Shown in pieces: positions 1 to 6,956 of a stretch of 64,000 nt of DNA (position 1 is the stretch's first letter; each line of letters opens with the position of its first letter). The position numbers were made by a program, and so were the translations under genes. Under the pieces are notes generated by a model. It worked only from the letters and a program-made list of their open reading frames with translations, did no database searches and was not told where the DNA came from. Source of the stretch: Vitreoscilla filiformis (GTDB lineage: Bacteria > Pseudomonadota > Gammaproteobacteria > Burkholderiales > Burkholderiaceae_C); the NCBI RefSeq assembly GCF_002222655.1, contig NZ_CP022423.1:124001-188000 (forward strand). The letters are read 5' to 3'.

Positions 1-394
1 AAACGGCATCCATCGCCGCTTTCTTGATCTGCGCCAGCGGCAGCTCCTCCACCCATTCAGCCACTTCCTCGGCCAACGCTTTCTCGGCAGCGCTGGCGTT
101 GGGTGGCGGGGCGATCTGGTGCGGCGTGGCCACCACCACGGCAGCGCGCTTGTCCAGCTCGGCATAAACGTGGCCATCGCGCTCCAGCATGTCGTCGGCC
201 AGGTCGAGCTGGGCCATTGGCTGACCCTGCTCGGCGTCTTGCAGGATGCTGGCCAGTCGTGCTGGGGTCAGCCCTTTGGCCGGGTGGGTGGCCCAGTCGC
301 GCTGCAACATCGCCACGCGGGCGGTCTGCTGCTCTTGCATCGGAGCCACCTCAAACGGGCGGCCGTGCTGATCAACGATGGTGCTGGCAGGCAT
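1..394 (-). CDS. Mu gp29-like portal protein (DUF935), N-terminal part
   Basis: The reading frame opens with ATG at 394, the first ATG after an in-frame TAA, and runs off the window edge, giving about 131 residues. The start MPASTIVDQHGRPF and the later run VYAELDKRAAVVVATPHQI match the N-terminal pattern of DUF935 proteins. These are the portal (head-tail connector) subunits of Mu-like phages, through which DNA is packaged. It follows the terminase gene on the same strand, the usual late order gp28 then gp29. The 157 bases between the two hold no gene; they contain a small AT-rich imperfect hairpin near 469-496. The C-terminal part cannot be seen. Confidence 0.85.
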   Translation of the reverse strand, partial: MPASTIVDQHGRPFEVAPMQEQQTARVAMLQRDWATHPAKGLTPARLASILQDAEQGQPMAQLDLADDMLERDGHVYAELDKRAAVVVATPHQIAPPPNASAAEKALAEEVAEWVEELPLAQIKKAAMDAV

Positions 395-551
395 GGTCAG
401 GCTTTCGCGGTTTTAAGCCCATTGGCAGGGCTGGTGCCTCCAACCCCCTGCCGCGCGCCTGACAACGGCCTGTAAACGTTTATAAACAGTTTAGGCGGGC
501 TATTGCGGCGCACGATTGGGATGCGGCGGCGGGTGTTGTGGAGGGAGCGGG

Positions 552-2234
552 CTAAATCCGCTCTCGGTCAAGATCAAAGGCGTGCCAGTCGTCTTCATTG
601 CCTGGGCCATCGCGGCGGCGCTCTTCGGGCTGTTCTGCCCAGGCGCTAGCGGTAGCCGGCAGCGGGATGAAGTCGATCTCGCCCACCTCGCGGGCAAAGG
701 CGTACACCAGCAGCAGCAGCGCAATGGCAAAGTCGCCGTGACGCTTTTGGCCCTTGCCACCGCCTTCGGCCGCAGCGGCGCGGGCGCCGGCGCTTTGCAT
801 CGTTTCCTCGGGCAACACGGGCACGCCGCGTTTGTCCAGCGCGAAGCTGCGCAGGTCATCGCGCAGGTGCTCATCGCGGGGGATGCCGTCCAGCGTCCCA
901 TCCTCCAGGCCCGCTTTGAGCTTAGGCATGTTGGCCAGGTAGAACTGGGCGGTGAACTTCACACCCTCCACCAACATGGCGCCGTAACGCTGCGCAGCGG
1001 CCTCGGCGTGCTCCGAGCCGTTGCCCGAGGCATCCAGCGCCGCACCGCGCCAGCGCGGCAGGTGGTCGATGATGTGCCAGAGGATTTGCCGTTGCACCGA
1101 AAACGGCGCGTTGCCCAGCTCCAGCACCAGGCGCACGCGCTTGATGAGGTCGGCGCCCTCTTCACCCACCGCGATGACGCTCAAGTGACCACTGCGCGCA
1201 AAGTCTTGCCCCAGGGCATGGGGGCGTTGCGGATTCAGGCGGCGTAGGTGCGGGGTGACAAACTCGGCCAGCCAGCCGGCCACTGCGTGGGTGCGCACAT
1301 CCTCGGGGAGGAAGGCAAACCCATCGCCCCAGCGTTTGCGGATGATCACCGGGCCGGTGGGCGCAGCGGGCCACGGTGCGGTCATGCGCTGGCTGATGAG
1401 TTCCAGACTGAGGTAGCGGCTGCCGCTGTTGCTGGGGATCACGTCCAGCTCCTCGGCGGCGCCATCGCCGTACAGCTTGCGGGCTCCATCGGCCCACGCC
1501 TTTTCGGCCTCTGGGGTGTAGGTCAGGCCTTTGCGCAGGCACACGCGCTTGTATAGGCCCGCTTCCACTGCCTCGTCAAACGTGACGCGGTGGACATTGG
1601 CTTGTGTGGGGGGCCCACGCTTGCCCGCGCGGATGTCTTGGATCAACTCGTTGAACGGGTTATCTGCCCCGTCATGCGTGCTGATGATGCGCACCTTATC
1701 GCCCCACAACAGCATGGCCAGCGCGGCTTTGAGCAGTGCGGCCAGGTCGGGGGCAAATGCGGCCTCATCGATGACGATCACGCCCTGCTTACCGCGTAGG
1801 TTGTTGGGGCGGCTGGACAGCGCCACGATGCGCCGCCCGGTGGCCGGGAAGCTCACCTCATAGGTTTTGATCAGTCGCTGCTGGCCGGAAGTGGGGTCTT
1901 TGCCGTCGTCAAAGATGCCCTCGCCGATTTGGCTGGCCACATAGCTGAACGCCTTGGCCCACATGGCCACGGCTTCGATGTACTCCCGCGCCATGTCGTG
2001 GTTGGCGGAGATGTAAAACACGTTGCTCCCCCCCTCGCTGGCAGCAATCAGCACGTTGTCGGCCGCTTCTGCCCAGGTCATCCCCGTGCGGCGGCTTTTC
2101 TCCATGACCTTGAGCTGCGCCGAGTCTTCCAGCCAGCGCTGCTGGTAGGCCAGCAGCACGGGTGGTGGGGCATCATCAGCGGCGCCGGGGGCGAGCAGGG
2201 ACAGCGGGGCGGGGATCTGGGCGGGATGGGTCAT
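552..2234 (-). CDS. Mu gp28-like terminase large subunit
   Basis: This 560-residue protein is the packaging motor that cuts and translocates phage DNA into the head. A Walker A-like motif KSRRTGMTW sits at about residues 46-54 and a Walker B strand VIVIDEAAF at 152-160, followed by RIISTHDG near 182-188, the coupling motif. A nuclease-type acidic segment (LGQDFARSG) lies in the C-terminal half. The ATG at 2234 is chosen; an upstream GTG at 2255 is also in frame but less likely. The start overlaps the end of the preceding small Cys-rich gene by 59 bases. The order DUF3486, small protein, terminase, DUF935 portal is typical of Mu-like late operons. Confidence 0.92.
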   Translation of the reverse strand: MTHPAQIPAPLSLLAPGAADDAPPPVLLAYQQRWLEDSAQLKVMEKSRRTGMTWAEAADNVLIAASEGGSNVFYISANHDMAREYIEAVAMWAKAFSYVASQIGEGIFDDGKDPTSGQQRLIKTYEVSFPATGRRIVALSSRPNNLRGKQGVIVIDEAAFAPDLAALLKAALAMLLWGDKVRIISTHDGADNPFNELIQDIRAGKRGPPTQANVHRVTFDEAVEAGLYKRVCLRKGLTYTPEAEKAWADGARKLYGDGAAEELDVIPSNSGSRYLSLELISQRMTAPWPAAPTGPVIIRKRWGDGFAFLPEDVRTHAVAGWLAEFVTPHLRRLNPQRPHALGQDFARSGHLSVIAVGEEGADLIKRVRLVLELGNAPFSVQRQILWHIIDHLPRWRGAALDASGNGSEHAEAAAQRYGAMLVEGVKFTAQFYLANMPKLKAGLEDGTLDGIPRDEHLRDDLRSFALDKRGVPVLPEETMQSAGARAAAAEGGGKGQKRHGDFAIALLLLVYAFAREVGEIDFIPLPATASAWAEQPEERRRDGPGNEDDWHAFDLDRERI

Positions 2235-2517
2235 GCTGCAAATCTCGGTCAACACACACCGGGAGGTAAAAGCCGTACTCGTCGTCGTAATCTTCCGGCG
2301 GCAAGAACTTCATGGCGTGGCCTTTGGTGCATGGGTTGTAGGTGTCGGGGCACTCTTTGCGCGGCATGGGGTGCTGGTCGTACCACGTCACAAAGTGAGT
2401 GCATTCATGGCACCAATGCTCCGGCTTGTTCGTCGGTTGTTCATTGGCGCGCCGGGCAAGCTCCTCGATCAACTGCTGGGTCGAGTACTCCCTCAAGTTC
2501 CAGGCGTCGCCGCTCAT
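2176..2517 (-). CDS. small Cys-rich phage protein of unknown function
   Basis: The gene encodes 113 residues. The central part has a CHECTHF motif followed by further cysteines (one before PDTYNPC and one in PVCVDRD), so a metal-binding knuckle is plausible. The C-terminal tail is rich in Pro and Arg and overlaps the terminase start in another frame. Position between the DUF3486 gene (7-base gap) and terminase is conserved in my recollection of Mu-like prophages, but I do not recognise a named family. The ATG at 2517 is the only sensible start. A role in packaging or head assembly is possible by position only. Confidence 0.7.
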   Translation of the reverse strand: MSGDAWNLREYSTQQLIEELARRANEQPTNKPEHWCHECTHFVTWYDQHPMPRKECPDTYNPCTKGHAMKFLPPEDYDDEYGFYLPVCVDRDLQHDPSRPDPRPAVPARPRRR

Positions 2518-2524
2518 GGATGCC

Positions 2525-3109
2525 TCACGCCCCAGCCGTCTTGGCCGGCACTTTGGTGATGCCCAGGATGCGGGCGCGGATCTCGTTTTGCTGCTCCGGC
2601 GTCAGCCCACCGGTCTTGGTGATCTTGGCCACGGCATCGGCGGCGGCCTTGGCGCGCTCTTCAACCTCCTGCCGCCAGCGGGCCTGCGCTACCCGTGCAC
2701 GGCTTGTGCGCGTGAGCGTCAACGCCGCTTTGTCCAACAGCTTGAGCCGGGCCGCTGGGTCTTTCTCGGCTTCGCTTTCGCGCACAACCATCAACGTTTC
2801 AAAGACATCGGTTTGCACCAGTGCCAACGCAGCCTCTGAGCGCGTGTCCTCGTCATCACGGGCCGTCTCTGCAATCAGCCGGGTGGCTTCGGTGGCGGCC
2901 TTGATGGCCTCGGCAGCTCGCTTGATCCGGGCGCTTTCATCCCCCACTGTGCTGCGGCCGATGCTCATGCTGATGCCGGCCTGCTTGAGCATATCGCGCA
3001 GCTCATCGGTCACGCCGGTGATGTCGCCAAAGGCGCGATCCACCAGCGTCTGGTGCAGCCACTTGCGGATGTCACCGGGCAGCTTGGCAATCTTCCCCAC
3101 GGGCGGCAT
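2525..3109 (-). CDS. DUF3486 family protein (Mu gp27-like)
   Basis: This protein of 194 residues is mainly helical and charged. It begins MPPVGKIAKLPGDIRKWLHQ, the usual opening of DUF3486 proteins, which sit directly before the terminase large subunit in Mu-like phages and are thought to act as the small terminase (DNA recognition) subunit. Long Ala/Glu/Arg-rich helices in the middle and a C-terminal TPEQQNEIRARILGI segment fit the family. It lies 3 bases from the upstream winged-helix gene, so the two are translated together. The packaging role is family knowledge rather than something the sequence shows. Confidence 0.85.
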   Translation of the reverse strand: MPPVGKIAKLPGDIRKWLHQTLVDRAFGDITGVTDELRDMLKQAGISMSIGRSTVGDESARIKRAAEAIKAATEATRLIAETARDDEDTRSEAALALVQTDVFETLMVVRESEAEKDPAARLKLLDKAALTLTRTSRARVAQARWRQEVEERAKAAADAVAKITKTGGLTPEQQNEIRARILGITKVPAKTAGA

Positions 3110-3112
3110 GGC

Positions 3113-3412
3113 TCACGCCCCCGGCATTGGTGCGGCCACGCCGGGCACTTTGGCCCGGCCTTCGGCCACATCCAGCCCGCGCTGGGTGAGTGTCGCCACC
3201 AGCACGCCCTGGGGCTGCTCGGTGGTGGCCAGGCCTTGCTCAGCCAGCCATGCCAGATCGGTGGCCACGGCATCGGCGCTGACGGTGTGTCCCACCGCGT
3301 CACAGTAACGGCGCAGCAGCAGCGCGTTGGCGCGGTACTGAGAGGCCGCAGCCAGGGCGCGCAGCAGCACCAGGCGGCGGTCTTCGGTTTGCACTTGGGC
3401 GTAGGGTTTCAT
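3113..3412 (-). CDS. Mu gp26-like winged-helix phage protein (VpaChn25_0724 type)
   Basis: This protein has 99 residues. The pattern RLVLLRALAAASQYRANALL followed by a second helix pair and a GLATTEQPQGVLVATLTQRG beta wing reads as a small winged-helix fold. Proteins of this size and sequence occupy this slot, before DUF3486, in many Mu-like prophages. The stop is 3 bases upstream of the DUF3486 start, indicating an operon. The function is not established; DNA binding during packaging or late gene control is possible. Confidence 0.78.
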   Translation of the reverse strand: MKPYAQVQTEDRRLVLLRALAAASQYRANALLLRRYCDAVGHTVSADAVATDLAWLAEQGLATTEQPQGVLVATLTQRGLDVAEGRAKVPGVAAPMPGA

Positions 3413-3418
3413 GGCGAT

Positions 3419-3760
3419 TCAGCCCCGGTTGGTCAAGAGGTAGGTCTCGATGCGGGCCAGCACCTGACCATTACGGTCAGTCGCCTGGCGCAGGGCATCC
3501 ACGTCACCGCGCACCTCGGCCACATCCCCCTTGGTCGCTAGGTTGACCAGCTTGGTCTCAACCACCACCACACGTTCCACGAGGGTGCGGTGTTCTTTGT
3601 CGGCGGCCACATGCTGTTCGGCGTGGCGGGTTTCAAAGGCGGCCAGCGCACCGAGCGCTTGTTCGCCCGGTTTGCGCAGCCACACCGCCGCCGCAGTGGC
3701 CAGGCTGACCAGCGTAGAGCCGGCACTGAGCCAAAAGCTCGGGTTGCTGAAATCATCCAT
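3419..3760 (-). CDS. DUF2730 family phage protein (Mu gp25-like)
   Basis: With the ATG at 3760 the protein has 113 residues. It has one N-terminal membrane segment (FWLSAGSTLVSLATAAAVWL, about residues 7-26) followed by a heptad-rich region with several Val/Leu positions, a likely coiled coil. An ATG at 3805 would add 15 unlikely residues. The start at 3760 has an AGAGAG ribosome-binding stretch just upstream. Membrane-anchored DUF2730 proteins are found near the lysis genes of Mu-like phages; a spanin-like or lysis-accessory role is an inference from topology and place. Confidence 0.78.
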   Translation of the reverse strand: MDDFSNPSFWLSAGSTLVSLATAAAVWLRKPGEQALGALAAFETRHAEQHVAADKEHRTLVERVVVVETKLVNLATKGDVAEVRGDVDALRQATDRNGQVLARIETYLLTNRG

Positions 3761-3808
3761 GCGTCGCTCTCTGGGGGCTGTGGTGGTGTGAAGGGGCAGG
3801 CCCATGGT

Positions 3809-4234
3809 TCACCCTCCCGCAGGGGGGGTATTGGCCTGCTGGATGGCGGGGCGGCGGAATGTGATGCCGCTGGCCGTGGCGCAGCGCAGCAGCGCATTGG
3901 CGCCGGCCAAAGCCGCCAGCACTGTGGCGTAACTGGATGGGGACAGCAGGTCGTGCAGCAGCCCGAGGTTGGGCTCGATGACCTGCATCAGTTCAGCCGT
4001 TCCGGCCAAGGCAACCACCACACCATTGAGCAGCATGGTGCGCGATTGCATCCACCATTTGGGAGGCTCAGCGGCCACCTCCACCGACGCGGGCAGCTCC
4101 TGTGTCGGCGTCATCACCTGAGCCAACGCTGCGCGCAGAGCGGCCTTGTCCTGGTCGGGCATATTCATGCGCTCCAGGGCACTGGCCAGCGGATCGGGCA
4201 GGTGTTTTTCTGGTGGAGTGGCGGCGGTATTCAT
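3809..4234 (-). CDS. holin-like phage membrane protein
   Basis: This 141-residue protein starts with a polar N-terminal third. Two hydrophobic stretches follow: TMLLNGVVVALAGTAELMQV at about 65-85 and YATVLAALAGANALLRC at about 105-120. Size, topology and position at the head of the late block fit a phage holin, which forms lesions in the inner membrane at lysis. It is the first gene of the leftward late block seen here and lies just downstream of a dyad that could be a Mor-type site. The endolysin that would be expected nearby is not visible between 1 and 4234. Holin assignment is tentative. Confidence 0.55.
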   Translation of the reverse strand: MNTAATPPEKHLPDPLASALERMNMPDQDKAALRAALAQVMTPTQELPASVEVAAEPPKWWMQSRTMLLNGVVVALAGTAELMQVIEPNLGLLHDLLSPSSYATVLAALAGANALLRCATASGITFRRPAIQQANTPPAGG

Positions 4235-4275
4235 AGCGGCCCATTTTGGTGGAGGCCGCTAGATGGTTGTTACTC

Positions 4276-4305
4276 AGATAGGTTTGATAGTTTTATTGCC
4301 TATCT
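4276..4305 (-). promoter_or_regulatory. inverted repeat, candidate Mor-type activator site for the late block
   Basis: AGATAGG at 4276-4282 and CCTATCT at 4299-4305 form a perfect 7-bp inverted repeat with a 16-base AT-rich spacer. It lies 42 bases upstream of the first late gene (start 4234) on the minus strand. Mor/C activators bind dyad sites upstream of promoters that lack a good -35 box, and a Mor gene is present at 16948-17346. No T-run follows the repeat, which argues against a terminator. Assignment is an inference. Confidence 0.4.
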
Positions 4306-4341
4306 TTGAATCCACCCAGCCCGCCCGGCGGGGATGCGAGT

Positions 4342-4929
4342 CTAATCATTTATTCGTGTCGCCCGTAGTTTTTTGATGTCAAACTCTTTCCAGCGACTAC
4401 GCATTGCAATATCTTCAATTTTCACTATCTCTAAAATTAATACAAAAACGCTTCGCATAAATTCCGGCTGCCTCTGCCTTTCTTTCCACAACACCTCAAT
4501 AACACTGTCATGAATTTTTACCGTGGTAATTTCCATGGCGATCTGCATAATATGCGATAGCTGAGGGTTTATTTCATGATTTTGGTTTAATTTATCACAA
4601 AAATATTGTGCAAGCGCTTGTAATTTATTTGGCCGCTCCCCCAGAGCCTCTAACGTTTCGGCAGCCGGAAATCGTACGTACATCAATTCACCATTAGTTC
4701 CTCCCCATAAAATTTCACCCAAAGGGCCTGCTGGAAACATACGTCTTCTATTCCTAACTTTTTCTCCTCTCACCCCTTTCATATAAGCATCAATTGTGGC
4801 ATCTCGCCCGCGACTTGCAATACCACAAACACACTGATCAATTAGAGTGCTTTTGGTGTATGGGCGCTTACATGGATCTAGTGCTCGTGCAAAGTGCTGC
4901 GTCACAAGAGTTTTTTCGAATGTGCTCAT
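4342..4929 (-). CDS. low-GC phage protein of unknown function, co-transcribed with the repressor
   Basis: The gene encodes 195 residues that I do not recognise. The protein is basic in its first half (GVRGEKVRNRRRMFPAGPLG) and ends in a helical region with alternating charged and aliphatic residues. Base composition is visibly more AT-rich than every neighbour. It starts one base after the repressor stop, so it is probably expressed from the lysogenic promoter. That position and composition fit a moron-type gene expressed in the lysogen, such as a superinfection-exclusion or defence factor, but nothing in the sequence proves it. Confidence 0.65.
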   Translation of the reverse strand: MSTFEKTLVTQHFARALDPCKRPYTKSTLIDQCVCGIASRGRDATIDAYMKGVRGEKVRNRRRMFPAGPLGEILWGGTNGELMYVRFPAAETLEALGERPNKLQALAQYFCDKLNQNHEINPQLSHIMQIAMEITTVKIHDSVIEVLWKERQRQPEFMRSVFVLILEIVKIEDIAMRSRWKEFDIKKLRATRIND

Positions 4930-4930
4930 T

Positions 4931-5365
4931 TTATTTTTCAGATACTTTCGCCCGCCGCCGTATAGGCGTCGGAGCTGTATGGCTTATTACCACATTGCTA
5001 CTCCCTTGGATGACATGGCCACCGTTAGATTGCCCGCTCATACCGCCTGATGGAACTCCTGCAATAAAAGCCTTGACGCTCAATCGTCCCCTTGCATCCA
5101 GCGCCCTATAACCCTCAAGCAGTTCTGCTTCACCATCACGCAGAACAGGGCCGGCAACAGATGGCGTTCCTCGCCTCCCTGTCAGCACATAGAGCACATC
5201 GACACCAAGCTCCGCTGCTGCGATGAGGTACGCACCGCCTGGCAGGTTGTCATCGTTCTCAAAGTTGAACTGCGCCTTCTTTGACACCCCACAAGCCTCA
5301 TAAAACGCTACTTGAGACATCCCAAGGCGTTTTCGCTCTTCGATCAAACGACTTCCAACACTCAT
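4931..5365 (-). CDS. phage repressor, XRE-type HTH
   Basis: The protein has 144 residues with an N-terminal helix-turn-helix: RLIEERKRLGMSQVAFYEA followed by VSKKAQFNFENDDNLPGGAYL (about residues 7-45). This is the architecture of CI-like lysogenic repressors. The C-terminal half (GEAELLEGYRALDARGRLSV) resembles the linker and oligomerisation part of short prophage repressors; no protease-type LexA domain is visible. The ATG at 5365 is chosen because AAGGA lies 8 bases upstream; a TTG precedes it. It is transcribed away from the early operon, and a perfect palindrome lies just upstream. It would hold the early genes off in the lysogen. Confidence 0.85.
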   Translation of the reverse strand: MSVGSRLIEERKRLGMSQVAFYEACGVSKKAQFNFENDDNLPGGAYLIAAAELGVDVLYVLTGRRGTPSVAGPVLRDGEAELLEGYRALDARGRLSVKAFIAGVPSGGMSGQSNGGHVIQGSSNVVISHTAPTPIRRRAKVSEK

Positions 5366-5383
5366 CAAAAAAATCCTTGCATA

Positions 5384-5399
5384 GGGTAGTTAACTACCC
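5384..5399. promoter_or_regulatory. perfect 16-bp palindrome, candidate repressor operator
   Basis: GGGTAGTTAACTACCC reads the same on both strands. It lies between the divergent repressor (start 5365) and the early operon. A rightward promoter can be drawn as TTGCAT (5377-5382) and CACAAT (5400-5405) with a 17-base spacer, which places the palindrome exactly across the spacer. A repressor dimer bound here would block that promoter. The palindrome is seen directly; the promoter and operator roles are inferred. Confidence 0.65.
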
Positions 5400-5464
5400 C
5401 ACAATCACACCAACGCCGCACAACGCACACCCAGCGAAGCGGGTTAGCCCTTAGGAGAGAACGC

Positions 5465-5716
5465 ATGCACAAGACACTTTCCCTCTATGCCGCCAAGGTG
5501 GTGCTGAGGTACTTGCGGTTACGCGGCCAGGTGGCGGCGTGGGCCAAACACACCGTCAACGGGCCGGCGCCCCTTTACGTGCCAATTTCGACTTCAGAGC
5601 GGGAGAAAGCACGTCAAGAACGCCAGCAAGTTGTTGCAGCCGCTCTTGCCACTCTGGCTCGCCCGGCTGGGTCTCAGCCAGTTGGCGAGTCTCCTGAACC
5701 AACTGGCCGACGCTGA
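5465..5716 (+). CDS. small early phage protein, unknown
   Basis: The frame encodes 83 basic residues and begins with ATG preceded by a strong AGGAGA ribosome-binding site. The N-terminal half (LYAAKVVLRYLRLRGQVAAW) forms an amphipathic helix; the C-terminal half is Arg/Gln-rich and polar. It is the first rightward frame after the operator. Its last 53 codons overlap an opposing frame at 5556-5867 that also has a good ribosome-binding site, so at least one of the two may be spurious. I recognise no family. Confidence 0.5.
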   Translation: MHKTLSLYAAKVVLRYLRLRGQVAAWAKHTVNGPAPLYVPISTSEREKARQERQQVVAAALATLARPAGSQPVGESPEPTGRR

Positions 5717-5867
5717 TCACCCCTTCTGCCCCCAGCAGACGAACTAGCAGCGTCAACACACCTTGTAGCGCTGCATGGTCGGTTTCCAGATCACGAATCT
5801 GGGCCTGCATCGCATCCAGCGCAGTCACCAGCGCCCGCCGGTCGGCTTCTGTAAAAACGTTTTCCAT
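5556..5867 (-). CDS. small coiled-coil phage protein, opposite to the early operon
   Basis: The frame encodes 103 residues from the ATG at 5867, with GGGAG a few bases upstream. The first half (RRALVTALDAMQAQIRDLET onward) has clear heptad spacing, suggesting a coiled coil; the rest is Leu/Gln-rich. The amino-acid pattern looks more protein-like than the overlapping plus-strand frame. It runs against early transcription and toward the repressor, so it could be expressed in the lysogen. No family is recognised. Confidence 0.5.
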   Translation of the reverse strand: MENVFTEADRRALVTALDAMQAQIRDLETDHAALQGVLTLLVRLLGAEGVISVGQLVQETRQLAETQPGEPEWQERLQQLAGVLDVLSPALKSKLARKGAPAR

Positions 5868-5912
5868 CTTTCTCCCTTTCGACACAACACCACTTCACAC
5901 CATTTTGCACCC

Positions 5913-6203
5913 ATGAGCACCGCCACCAAAACCACCCAATGGCTCAAGCCGCCCCAGGCGGCGCGCGCCGAATTTGAGGCCAAGGGCGTCTCCATTTCCG
6001 CCTGGGCTGCTGAGCACAAAGTCAGCCGTAGCTTGGTTTACGAAATCCTGGCAGGACGCAAGCCCTGCCACCGGGGCCAAAGCCACCGCATTGCCGTGTT
6101 GCTGGGTATGAAGGCCGGCGAGCTGACGCGCAGCGTGTGTGCCGTCAACGCCCCGGCCTACCAACGCCCTGCCACGGCGTCGGGCCGCCAAGCCACGACG
6201 TAG
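5913..6203 (+). CDS. Cro/Ner-like DNA-binding protein
   Basis: The protein has 96 residues. The segment from AEFEAKGVSISAWAAEHKVS to YEILAGRKPCHRGQSHRIAV (about 17-56) is a helix-turn-helix of the small Cro-like kind: the turn lies at AAEHKVSRS and the recognition helix at LVYEILAG. Small proteins like this sit just after the early promoter in Mu-like phages and turn the repressor and early promoters down, the job of Ner in Mu. The ATG at 5913 is chosen since translation upstream has no family-like sequence; no strong ribosome-binding site is seen. Confidence 0.75.
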   Translation: MSTATKTTQWLKPPQAARAEFEAKGVSISAWAAEHKVSRSLVYEILAGRKPCHRGQSHRIAVLLGMKAGELTRSVCAVNAPAYQRPATASGRQATT

Positions 6204-6272
6204 CCGCGCCGCTGGCGCCCTGGAAGCCGCGCCTAACCCCCTGATTTATTCGTTATTTTTGGAGCCAATGCC

Positions 6273-6956
6273 ATGAACGACCTCTCCATCCTCAACACCG
6301 CGATCCGCCGCGATAGCGCCGGGCGCTACTGCCTGAACGACTTGCACAAGGCGGCAGGCAACAACAACCGGCATCGCCCTTCGCTGTGGCTGGCGAACAA
6401 GGCGACGAAAGCACAGCTTGCTGTGCTGGAAAGTGAAGCCCGAATTCCTGCTTTACGTGCAGAAGATGTTTCGCAAGGTGATACCCAAATTTCGGGTGTC
6501 ACTTTCCAAAGTAAAGCAGGAATTCCTGCTTTACCCATCAGCGACCAACGAGGTGGGCAATACGAGTCACGCGGCACGTTTGTGTGCAAAGAGCTGGTCT
6601 ACAGCTACGCCATGTGGATCAGCCCCGAGTTCTTCCTCAAGGTGGTGCGCGCCTACGACGCCCTGATGACCGGCAACTACGTCAAGCCACTGACGCAAGC
6701 CGAGAAGTATTGGTTCAGCCGCCGCCCGCACTGGCAAGACGTGCGCCGCCTGGTGTTCGACGGCCACACCTACGCCCAGGTGGGGCAGATGCTCAAACGC
6801 AGCGCCACCAGCGTGGGCTACGCCATCCGCCGAATGATCGCTGTGGGCCTCATCAACCCGGTGGAGTTCATCCGCCTGCGCTACTTCCCTGAAACCGCCG
6901 AGCGCCTGATTGCCGGTAACAAGCAGATGTGCCTGAATTGGGGAGTGGCGCAATGA
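6273..6956 (+). CDS. KilA-N domain phage protein
   Basis: The protein has 227 residues. The N-terminal KilA-N domain shows SAGRYCLNDLHKAAGNNNRH at about 15-34 and CKELVYSYAMWISPEFFLKV at about 104-123. A C-terminal part (about 140-210) reads as a helix-turn-helix (VGQMLKRSATSVGYAIRRM). KilA-N proteins are phage DNA-binding regulators. Between the two halves of the KilA-N domain, codons for about 35 residues are built from palindromic DNA (6428-6534) and encode ARIPALR and AGIPALP peptides, which look like an in-frame insert. The stop overlaps the next start as ATGA. Confidence 0.85.
   Translation: MNDLSILNTAIRRDSAGRYCLNDLHKAAGNNNRHRPSLWLANKATKAQLAVLESEARIPALRAEDVSQGDTQISGVTFQSKAGIPALPISDQRGGQYESRGTFVCKELVYSYAMWISPEFFLKVVRAYDALMTGNYVKPLTQAEKYWFSRRPHWQDVRRLVFDGHTYAQVGQMLKRSATSVGYAIRRMIAVGLINPVEFIRLRYFPETAERLIAGNKQMCLNWGVAQ
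6428..6534. repeat. compound palindromic element inside the KilA-N gene
   Basis: A perfect 24-bp palindrome occupies 6511-6534 (half-site GTAAAGCAGGAA). Its right half recurs at 6442-6456. An inverted pair GGAAAGTGAAGCCCGAA (6428-6444) and TTCGGGTGTCACTTTCC (6491-6507) matches in 15 of 17 positions. The whole block is in frame and contributes the repeated peptide R/G-IPAL to the protein. The arrangement resembles in-frame palindromic elements known from other bacteria, though I do not know this one. Confidence 0.75.

Noticed and set aside
469-496. Hairpin between portal and terminase genes as a terminator
   Set aside because: The stem is imperfect and lacks a T-tract; late genes are expected to be transcribed through.
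1929-3308. Plus-strand frame opposite the phage terminase and DUF3486 genes
   Set aside because: Antisense shadow with Ser/Ala-rich text and no domain.
4276-4305. Terminator for the repressor operon
   Set aside because: The 7-bp stem has a 16-base loop and no T-run on either strand.
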